NCBI RefSeq assembly: GCF_001649575.2
Contig: NC_051448.1
Location: forward strand, 20,905,707-20,969,706
Source of the DNA: Kryptolebias marmoratus
Taxonomy: Eukaryota > Chordata > Actinopteri > Cyprinodontiformes > Rivulidae
Length of the DNA stretch: 64,000 nt
Direction: 5' to 3'
The notes beneath the pieces are model-generated. The model was not told the origin of the DNA and did no database searches. It saw nothing but the letters and a program-made list of their open reading frames with translations. Positions 54,991 through 62,964 of the stretch are shown piece by piece (position 1 is the first letter of the stretch; every line of letters starts with the position of its first letter). A program made the translations under genes and the position numbers.

Positions 54991-55185
54991 ACAGAAACCC
55001 ACACAGGCTCTGTGTAATGCCACACCTGAACATTCTGAGTTCTATCACAACGGCAACGCAGCACGAAACAAGAGTCAGACCAAAAGTTTTCACCTTTTTT
55101 AAACAGATTATAAAAAATTATACAAGATATCAAAAAGCTGAATCATACAGTAAGAGTTGAGTGTCTTTAGTTTTGTTCAAACTGG

Positions 55186-56387
55186 TGTAACCCAGTCCAA
55201 AATCAAAGTTTTTGTGCAGAGTTAGGTTCATATAGCGAGTGGGCAGCTGATGTTAAAGTTGGTGTTTAGGTGTGTTAAAATTGTCATAAATAAGTAAAAG
55301 AAAAAGAGGAAAAGTTGTACTTTCCATTGTTTAAAATAATAGCGCCTGAAAGTTTAGAGAACACATAAATATGTAGTTCAGAAACGTTTATTAGGATAAG
55401 TTTCAGTATATTTATTTTGAAAAGCTGGTGTTTCAAAAAAAGAAGTGGTGTAGAGGCAAACCGATTTACTAGTCCGTGATTGGGAGAGAGGGGTAGAGAG
55501 AAAAAAGAAGGAAAGAGAGTTGTTGGACCGCGAGTAAAAAAAACCGCGGCTGTGTGACTGAACAAAATAAGTGTTACGCCGATATTTTAGACTTTCCACT
55601 CGATAGTTTGATTATAGGTATCGACGTTATGTTTTGGATTTCTCATCTACTGTGATAGTTTCAGTCCGAAATTTATAAAGCAGAAGTAGTGGGTTCGTGT
55701 TTGATGCTCGCTGATATGTTAGCATTCATTAGCCAAGTGGATGAACGGACACTGGGTGCTGTAAGCTAAACCAGCTAACAGGAGGAGATGTAACTGACGC
55801 CACACAGCGTGGGGCGTTCAGTGTCGAGTCTGCTACAGCGAGTCGAGCTCATCCCTGAGAGGTTACGTGATGGTGTTGGAGTCTGCGTGGCAAATTTGTG
55901 GACTGTTGATTCCGGAGGATCGCGGAGCTGGGGAAGAAGTTGAGGACTTCCTGTGTTTTTTTTTTCTGCCGACCGGGACTGAGGGACCGACAATCTTGGA
56001 GGATTTCAGGTTTCGGTGAAGTGAGGTACAACCACGCCACATGTCATCATCATAACAGGCCTGCAACGGGGTTTTATTTTGTTGGGACTATATTTTAGTT
56101 AATTATTGCCGGCTTAGGTGGGCCCACATTATCTCACATAGATTTTGTGAAAAAGAAACTGAATCATTTTGTATTTTGTGAATTTTTATGTTGTTTAATA
56201 TATGTTCAAAAGTGCAAATTGCATAAAGGTGTGTGTTTGATTTGTTCAAGAATAGTATTTGGAGTTACTGAGTGAAACTCAACCTAGGTTTGAACACGAG
56301 AGTGTATTGAAGTTATTATTTGTAAATTAACGGGTTTAACAAACTCTGGGGCCCTTACTTACTTCAGAGCGGTATAACTGGGCTACA
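55186..56387 (+). repeat. candidate solo LTR (1.2 kb)
   Basis: Starts TGTAACCC and ends GGGCTACA, the same terminal octamers as the LTR of Gypsy element 2. Flanks actgg (55181-55185) and cctgg (56388-56392) differ at one base, compatible with a 5-bp target duplication. The text inside has no coding content, although several short minus frames (55775-56066) exist. Its body has not been shown to match the other LTR. Confidence 0.45.
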
Positions 56388-56815
56388 CCTGGAATGGCGT
56401 TTCTAGGTGGAAGTTTGCTGAAGTAGTTAGCTTTTAAACAGCAGTAAGATTTGACAGTTGAAAACGGAATTCCAATGTATTTCAAAATTGCTGAAAAACC
56501 TTAATATTTTATAAACCTTAAAAGATATCAATACCAAAAGTCATAGCACCCATTTCCTGAACGAGCTGAACGTTGTGATACCTGAATGGGTAAAATCGCT
56601 TAAAAATTGCGGGACAAGTTAGATGCTGAAAAACGTACGGAATAGTTAAAGTAACGATAAGAAAGAGAAACAGGCAAACAATGGTGTGAATCCTTAAAAG
56701 CATTCACACAATTATTATCAAATAACAATATCAACTGTCAGATGAGAGACAGCTACTGAAACCCATGTTTTAAATCAAGCTTGGGTAAGTGGGCGGGGCT
56801 TATAAGGTATCAAAC
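56388..56815. other. no gene recognised
   Basis: Short non-coding stretch between the candidate solo LTR and Gypsy element 2. Confidence 0.3.
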
Positions 56816-56819
56816 TTCA

Positions 56820-56857
56820 TGTAGCCCTCACTTAAGCAATGTTAGTAAATAAGTGAG
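56820..56857 (-). repeat. remnant of the 3' LTR of Gypsy element 2 (38 bp)
   Basis: Identical to 60484-60521. Contains the perfect 8-bp inverted repeat ctcactta / taagtgag at 56827-56834 and 56850-56857. The deletion joint lies at its inner edge. Confidence 0.85.
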
Positions 56858-58178
56858 CATCCACATGGAGCTCATAGGGCTTTGTAGGATCAGCGAAGGC
56901 TAGTACTGGCGCATGTGTTAGGCAATGGATAATCTGGTGGAAAGCTTGTTTGCAGCTGTCATCCCACCGTTCTCCAAAGGGCTCTGACTCTTTCAGATAG
57001 GACTTATTGAGATCTGGACTCTTTTTCTTACTCTTCTGGGTTGGAGCATAGCCTTTTGTCAGTTCAGTGAGGGGTCTCACAATTGCTGCATAGTTAGCAA
57101 TAAATCTCCTATAGTATCCGCAGAAGCCTAAAAAGGATCTTAGAGACTTCAGGTCATGGGGCTGAGGCCAGGTGGTAACTGCCTCAATCTTCTGCGGGTC
57201 AGGAGAGACACCTTGGGCAGACACAATATGTCCAAGGTACTTCACCTGCGGTTGACAAAATTGGCATTTGTCCAGGGAGAGCTTCAATCCGGCTTCTCCA
57301 AGACGATCCAGGACTTTAATGAGTTGCTCCTCGTGTTCCTCCAACGACTTTCCAAAAACAATCAAGTCATCTAAGTATACGAGGACTTGAAGGAGGTTCA
57401 TATCTCCCACTGTTTTTTCCATTAGTCGCTGGAAAGTCGCAGGCGCTCCTGTTATTCCTTGCGGCATTCTCTCAAATTGGAAGAAGCCCAGTGGACAGAT
57501 GAACGCTTTCTTCTCTTTATCTTCTTCTGCCATGGGAATCTGGTAGTATCCACTACGCAGATCGAGAACTGAAAACCATTTACTGCCAGACAGAGAATCC
57601 AGGGCCTCATCAATGCAAGGAGTTGTGTATTGGTCCGGGATGGTCCGACTGTTAAGGAGTCTGTAATCTATACACATCCGTATTGTTCCATTTTTCTTTC
57701 TAACTATAACAATCGGTGAAGCATAGGGGCTACGAGACTCTCTAATGATGCCAGCACAGAGCAACTCTTGCAGATGTTTCCTTACATCCTCAATGTCTGC
57801 AGGTGCCAGTTGACGGGATCTTTGCTGAAACGGCCTTGTGTCAGCCAGACGGATAGTGTGCTCAACGTTCTTTGCAAGGCCCACATCCCATTCAGTAGCC
57901 GAGAGGACGTGGGGGCGTTCCACTAGTTTCTGTCTTTCGGTCTTTCCAATCCTCAGGCACAGGCGAGTCACCAAAGTCAATCTGGTTACTGTCAAATACT
58001 GCCCTTTCATGTTTTTGGCGTGGCACAGAGATGACACTTTCGGTGCGGTAAATGTGACCCATGACAGTTCCGATAGGAATAATGGTCTCTCTGGCAGACT
58101 GGTTCTCGACCAAAATCCTAAAGTTGTTAACTTGTACAGCATGGGAAGGCACCACCATAGGTTGCAACAAGACATCAC
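56832..58178 (-). CDS. Gypsy 2 reverse transcriptase frame (448 aa), truncated at RNase H
   Basis: The real coding similarity begins around residue 75 (QKLVERPHVLSATEWDVG); the first part is out of frame with protease. RT is complete: SPIVIVRKKNGTIRMCIDYR, FSVLDLRSGYYQIPM, GFFQFERMPQGI, catalytic LVYLDDLIVF, then GLKLSLDKCQF, VKYLGHIVSAQGV and LRSFLGFCGYYRRFI. RNase H begins (FADPTKPYELHVDA) but stops just after its first Asp, where the frame enters LTR sequence. The RT core looks undamaged, in contrast to Gypsy 1. Activity in cis is excluded by the missing integrase. Confidence 0.85.
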   Translation of the reverse strand: MMSCCNLWWCLPMLYKLTTLGFWSRTSLPERPLFLSELSWVTFTAPKVSSLCHAKNMKGQYLTVTRLTLVTRLCLRIGKTERQKLVERPHVLSATEWDVGLAKNVEHTIRLADTRPFQQRSRQLAPADIEDVRKHLQELLCAGIIRESRSPYASPIVIVRKKNGTIRMCIDYRLLNSRTIPDQYTTPCIDEALDSLSGSKWFSVLDLRSGYYQIPMAEEDKEKKAFICPLGFFQFERMPQGITGAPATFQRLMEKTVGDMNLLQVLVYLDDLIVFGKSLEEHEEQLIKVLDRLGEAGLKLSLDKCQFCQPQVKYLGHIVSAQGVSPDPQKIEAVTTWPQPHDLKSLRSFLGFCGYYRRFIANYAAIVRPLTELTKGYAPTQKSKKKSPDLNKSYLKESEPFGERWDDSCKQAFHQIIHCLTHAPVLAFADPTKPYELHVDAHLFTNIA

Positions 58179-59604
58179 CTGGCAAAGGAGCTAATGGAGA
58201 GGAGTCAACCATCAGAACCTCCTTGCCCAGTGCCTGCTGAAAATGAACCTTGCAGGTTACCTGCACCTCTTTCCCCGGGGGTAAGGACAATGGACTGGAT
58301 CCCTGCCAAATCACACAACCCACCTGGTCATCTTGGGAGCCCAGGGTGCTAGAGTGTGTGGGTATTGTTGGCATTTCACCGTAAGCTTGGATGCCCAGAG
58401 TTCTAGTGATGTCCCGCCCCTCTTTCCTGCATTCTTGTACCAAATTACGGACATGGCTGGTGTTGGTACCGACAATGACCGGAATCTGCTCTTCTTTTGG
58501 GCTTGGACAGATGAGGGCAAGAACCGGCACTGTATGTCTGACACCGGTTATTTCAGCAGGATACTCAATGTCCACCACCGTATACCCAAGGTAGGGGTAA
58601 CTGACATTGGACTCACTTAGACCCCAAAGGTCAAGGCCAGTGACTGGGTGCACTGGGACAGAGGACAGATGGGTGTTGTACCAGGACTCAAATATTATGG
58701 TGACCTGTGATCCACTATCGAATAAGGCCTCACAGAGCTGTCCATTCACCTTGAGTGGTACAATGCTGGGTGGTCCAATCAGTCCTTCAGGGATTCCAGC
58801 CGTAGTGGGAGAAGTCAAAAGACCCTGCTTAACATTGCAACTGGTGTCAGTGGTATTACTTGATGAAGCAGCTGGACTGTCTTTCATTGTTCGTATAGTC
58901 TGAATGAGCTTTCGGATTACCTTGTTCTGATTTTCAGGATTTTGACACTTTGCCACAAAATGCCCTTTTTCTCCACAACGGTAACAGAACTGTTCCTCCA
59001 AAGGTGGTCTGTTCCGATTGGGGGTTCTTGTCGTTGATGTAGCCTCTACTGCTGCCACAGAAGCAAGTTGTACTGAGGGTTCTGGAGCAGTACCTTTTTG
59101 GGCTACCTTTTGCTGCAGTCTTCTGACTTGTTTCTTCAATGCAGCCAGTTCTTGGGTATCACTGCCTTCACTTGACTGCACTTGGGGCACAGATGACACC
59201 CTTTTCTCTGGGGCATCAGGGGACTTAGACATGCAGGTGGCAAACTTGGTCTTAAGCTCTTTAATTTCAGCTTTAAGATTTTGTATTTCGGTTGGGTCTG
59301 TCTGAGAAGGTTTTGTTTGTACAAGGTGGACGGATGAATTCAGTTTTCTCCTCGATGCCTCATACTCTTCCTCTATGCGGATCTCACTTAAGAGCTGGAG
59401 GAACATTGGGGGTGAGGACTTTTTCTCTCTCAGACGCAGTTGAATTAACATTAGGTCGGAAGCAACCGCCCCTCTTAGAAGTTGCTCTAGGCGAGCTTTG
59501 TCTTTGTTATAACTTGTTAATCCTCCCTTCTGAACAACTTTAGTGAGGGCCCTCTCCAAGCGCCTTAGGAAATCAGACAGCTTTTCACCTGGTTGCTGTT
59601 GCAT
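57892..59604 (-). CDS. Gypsy 2 gag C-terminal part, zinc knuckle and protease (570 aa frame)
   Basis: In the same frame as the upstream gag frame, separated only by a TAA at 59605-59607. Begins with the capsid C-terminal MQQQPGEKLSDFLRRLERAL, then a charged helical stretch (residues about 110-190, probable coiled coil), a CCHC knuckle CYRCGEKGHFVAKC (about 210-223) and an aspartic protease with DSG (LFDSGSQVTII, about 295). After FGDSPVPEDWKDR the frame ends while RT continues in another frame, so a frameshift lies near 57950. I cannot tell whether that shift is programmed or a mutation. Confidence 0.85.
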   Translation of the reverse strand: MQQQPGEKLSDFLRRLERALTKVVQKGGLTSYNKDKARLEQLLRGAVASDLMLIQLRLREKKSSPPMFLQLLSEIRIEEEYEASRRKLNSSVHLVQTKPSQTDPTEIQNLKAEIKELKTKFATCMSKSPDAPEKRVSSVPQVQSSEGSDTQELAALKKQVRRLQQKVAQKGTAPEPSVQLASVAAVEATSTTRTPNRNRPPLEEQFCYRCGEKGHFVAKCQNPENQNKVIRKLIQTIRTMKDSPAASSSNTTDTSCNVKQGLLTSPTTAGIPEGLIGPPSIVPLKVNGQLCEALFDSGSQVTIIFESWYNTHLSSVPVHPVTGLDLWGLSESNVSYPYLGYTVVDIEYPAEITGVRHTVPVLALICPSPKEEQIPVIVGTNTSHVRNLVQECRKEGRDITRTLGIQAYGEMPTIPTHSSTLGSQDDQVGCVIWQGSSPLSLPPGKEVQVTCKVHFQQALGKEVLMVDSSPLAPLPGDVLLQPMVVPSHAVQVNNFRILVENQSARETIIPIGTVMGHIYRTESVISVPRQKHERAVFDSNQIDFGDSPVPEDWKDRKTETSGTPPRPLGY

Positions 59605-60408
59605 TTATCGGAATGCAAAGTAAAGATCATCTCCAGATTCAGCATTGCCAAATGCACTTTCCAACGCCTCCAAGTATTCATCGGGACCTGCCTCGGGGTT
59701 CGACTCACGAACGGATTTAGCAATCTCTAATGCTGGCCCCTTTAAGCTTTCCATCAGCCTGCGCCTTTTCTCCTTGTCAGTGCAGTCACTTTCCTCTACC
59801 ATGAGCCATGCCTGTTCCAACCAGTGGTCAAATGGCTCCTCACTGGGAGGAACTGGGAGGTTTCCTGAGAACAGCCTCAAACGCCGATAACCACCTTCAG
59901 CTTGTGGTTTACGTGTCTTCTCCAACAGATCGCCCACCGCTTGTAATATAGACTCAGTAGAATTTACGGGGAGATCAGAGTTGTGCCGTGGTGGAGTAGA
60001 GCTGGTAACTAAGTTTTGTATATCTTCCATAGTCTTTCCCTCAGTGTCCAGGAGACTTTTCACTTTCTGAGTGAAATCATCAGAAGCTGCATCTCTATCC
60101 ATAGTGACTATCGGCCATCTTTGACCACTGTCCGGCTCCAGAACTTCCTTTGGGGCATTCTCTCTGGGTACATTTTCTCTGCATTCACAGAGCACCATAC
60201 GGCAACTCAAGGAGGTGTGGAACTGACGGCCTCTGACCCTGACTCGCCCCAAGCATTTAATAGTCTCTAAGGTTTTTTCTATCTTGGCTATCTCCACTTC
60301 TTCCGGAACCATTACCAAGAGAGCTTTAGCTTCTTCCAACCCTTCACCCCAACACCACCTTTTCAGTACTGCAGCTAGCCCAATGTAATCTGCCATACTT
60401 AAAACCAC
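59605..60408 (-). CDS. Gypsy 2 gag N-terminal part, PNMA-like (267 aa frame)
   Basis: The N-terminal third resembles the N-terminal domain of the paraneoplastic Ma antigen (PNMA) family: WCWGEGLEEAKALLVMVP, and IEKTLETIKCLGRVRVRGRQF. The capsid part reads RLFSGNLPVPPSEEPFDHW, LESLKGPALEIAKS-like text (MESLKGPALEIAK) and DEYLEALESAFG, also PNMA-type. PNMA genes are known to derive from Gypsy gag, so this is a relative of that lineage. The frame ends at TAA in the middle of the capsid domain and the next codons continue the same domain, indicating a single nonsense change. Confidence 0.8.
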   Translation of the reverse strand: MVLSMADYIGLAAVLKRWCWGEGLEEAKALLVMVPEEVEIAKIEKTLETIKCLGRVRVRGRQFHTSLSCRMVLCECRENVPRENAPKEVLEPDSGQRWPIVTMDRDAASDDFTQKVKSLLDTEGKTMEDIQNLVTSSTPPRHNSDLPVNSTESILQAVGDLLEKTRKPQAEGGYRRLRLFSGNLPVPPSEEPFDHWLEQAWLMVEESDCTDKEKRRRLMESLKGPALEIAKSVRESNPEAGPDEYLEALESAFGNAESGDDLYFAFR

Positions 60409-60483
60409 AGTAATGAAATATATGAACTTGCTTGTTCAATGCTTCAAAAAGACCCAAAACATCCCAGCGGTGCCTCCATTTTA

Positions 60484-61773
60484 TGTAGCCCTCACTTAAG
60501 CAATGTTAGTAAATAAGTGAGTTTGGGTTCTTTGTTTCAGTATAGTCTTACTATTTAATTTGAATCTCTCTCTTCTACTTTTGGATCGATCAGCATTGGA
60601 CATTACTAAAGTAAATTAAACTACACACCATGTAAAGTAAACCATACAAACCCTCCTTTAATTAGGAAATAATAACAATAAAAAAATAAAGAAATGGCAG
60701 GTTTTGAGTTTCAGGCAAAACAAAAAAAACAGAGCATTACCATGAATCTGCATATACAGTGTAAAACACCAGTAATATATCCCACTACTGTAAAACCTAA
60801 ATCTAATGCCGGCAGAAAATACACCCTACGTTGCAGGCCTGTGCAGATGCTTCACTGTAGGAGTCTCACAGACTCAACAGTCCAGAGCCTCTTCACTCAA
60901 AGAGCAAGATATTAAAGTGCAACTCAGTACCTTGGTAATCGTGATTTTCCACGGATGAATCCTTCACCCTGTGGTCCAAAAAACCCTTCCAGCAGTCCGA
61001 AAAAAAACAGCAGCTTACGAACGATGCAGTTGTGTGGTTTCCATGTGCTCTCCACGTAATCCACCAGGCCCTCAGTTCCCACGTTGCCAGAGGTACTCTG
61101 AGCGACGCGGGCGCTCAGAGTGACTATCTGGAGTCCAAGTCCTCGTTTCCCACGTAGCCAGAGGTACTCTGAGTGACGCGGGCACTCAGAGTGACTATCT
61201 GGAGTCTGTCTCTCGGTAACAATCTTCTGTAGCCCTTTAAGTTTCACTCTAACAGCGAAACCGCAGCTTACAGCAGTCCATATTAGCGAACAGCTAGGTT
61301 AGCTTCGCGCTAGCTCTCGAGTACATACAGCGACGAAGAAAACAAACACAGTCCAACAGCTTCTCGTTGAAACTCTACCGTGTCCTGCTAACTTGCATAC
61401 TGTGTACTACAACTTCTCCTGACGACAAGTTTATGCTTACACACTTCGAAACCCAGCTAACTGCTCCTTCTCTGCTATCTCCTTTCTCGCCGGACCAAAA
61501 CAACACTCAAAAAAAAACTTGCGCTCAACCCAACTCTTCTTCTCCCTCACACCTGTGTTACCTTCACAGACCGTACTCCCGTAGGAAAATACAATTTTCA
61601 CTGGCAATTCCCCACAAAGTAAAGATAGCTTATTTTAAAAAATGTAAACACATTTTTAATAACTTTATATGAACTTTGAAATGTTAATAGAAATAAAAGG
61701 AAAGAATAAATGAACTTATCCTTGCTATTTAGTATTTTAGATTTCTCTTATGTTTTTTACCATACGGGTTACA
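60484..61773 (-). repeat. 5' LTR of Gypsy element 2 (about 1.29 kb)
   Basis: On the minus strand starts TGTAACCC and ends GGGCTACA. Includes a 71-bp tandem duplication (61078-61148 and 61149-61219) whose unit contains a perfect 9-bp stem with a 9-nt loop. The inner end carries an 8-bp inverted repeat (60491-60498 and 60514-60521). Short plus and minus frames inside it are not genes. Confidence 0.75.
61078..61219. repeat. 71-bp tandem duplication with hairpins inside the LTR
   Basis: Copy 1 stem actctgagc (61095-61103) and gctcagagt (61113-61121). Copy 2 stem actctgagt (61166-61174) and actcagagt (61184-61192). The loop gacgcgggc is identical in both. Confidence 0.9.
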
Positions 61774-61777
61774 TTCA

Positions 61778-62645
61778 TGCACAAAAAAATATATATATAC
61801 AACAGAAAAATGAAAGAATTAAACTCACCGTTGAGTTAGTGTTAGCTTCCATGACCACCTACAATAGATGCTAGCGTCACGTCATGTGACTAAGAAAGCA
61901 TGTTGGATTCTGACATCTTTTGCTATTGTCTGTGACATGGTTGAATTTTTTTTCTATGCCAAATTTTTTAACACTGAAAAGTTAAATTCAGAAACTAGCT
62001 ATTGAAAATGTGATCGCTTTGAAATAATGATATGAATTTTTAGCTTGAAATGAAAATAAATGAATAATGACAATTAATTTTTTTTAGGTTAAAAATGTAT
62101 TTTGAATATATTTGAACACTAAACGAGTAAATACAAACATACAACGTTAAAATTTCAGTGGCATTTTTAAATCAAATCCTGGTGACACATTATTACTTCA
62201 ATAGATATGGCTTTCTTTCAAACCAGTATGAACATTTTGAGGAAGAGTTGTTCAATTAAATTATTAAATTCTATAAAACAGACCGTTGTTTGGCTAGTCA
62301 TTTGGACTTTTTAGATCGGAAAAGGCAAATATTGCTGCTTTGCGAAGTGTGGAGGTTTAATGAGTAGCATTATTTCCCATATAACAGATTTGAAATTGAG
62401 TTTTTTTAAGCCCAAAAAATTATATAAAATTGGCCCACAGACCTCTGCACTTCTTTCCATACTTTATGCTCTATAACGGATTTCATGGACGTTAAGATAG
62501 CAACTATTGATAACTATATAACAGACAATCACTTCAAAAATGACTACACTATCCTTTTATTGATAAAATAAACAATGGGAGGTGCCAAACTACTTTTGTC
62601 ATTTCAGAGCTAGTTTTTTTTTATATTGTGTAATGGTACCAATAA
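61778..62645. other. AT-rich upstream region of T6
   Basis: Part of it (62390-62570) resembles the flanks upstream of T1, T3 and T5, such as the 'ttctttccatactttatgctctat' text at about 62451 compared with 2794 and 24058. No gene. Confidence 0.4.
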
Positions 62646-62649
62646 ATTT

Positions 62650-62800
62650 GTCTGCACCTCTAAAAATGGGCTGCATAGACACACATACATGTTGCATCAT
62701 TGGACAATACTGCTTTCAGATGGTATACAGTTCCAGATTCTTATTGGACAACTGTATGTAGGCGGGATGAAATGCTTATACAAAGACACCCATGTGGCCC
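62650..62800 (+). promoter_or_regulatory. conserved upstream block of T6
   Basis: 'ttcttattggacaact' (about 62737-62752) and a shortened 'gaaatgcttatacaaagac' TATA-like part (62770-62788). About 220 bp to ATG. Confidence 0.5.
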
Positions 62801-62964
62801 AAAGCAACCAACAGCACTGATAACTTGTGAGTGTATATCAGAAATTTTACAGAATCATTACTCAAGCTGTATACGATGCATATCTAAAACAATTGTGTTG
62901 AATGTGATTGTTCTGTAGCTTTGACTATTTTTTAAAATGAATTGCATCAATTTCTTAGGTCATC

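Larger units (their letters stand above)
56816..61777 (-). mobile_element. Ty3/Gypsy LTR retrotransposon 2, 3' half deleted
   Basis: Minus-strand element body 56820-61773, flanked by ttca (56816-56819 and 61774-61777). The 5' LTR is about 1290 bp. A primer-binding-type TGGAGGCACCGCTGG lies a few bases inside it. Then come gag, zinc knuckle, protease and RT. At the 3' side pol breaks off at the start of RNase H and joins the last 38 bp of an LTR, so RNase H, integrase and most of the 3' LTR are missing. The flanking ttca shows that the outer ends are original. Confidence 0.85.

Noticed and set aside
57838..60270. Plus frames opposite Gypsy 2 gag-pol
   Set aside because: Shadows of the minus-strand protease and gag frames.
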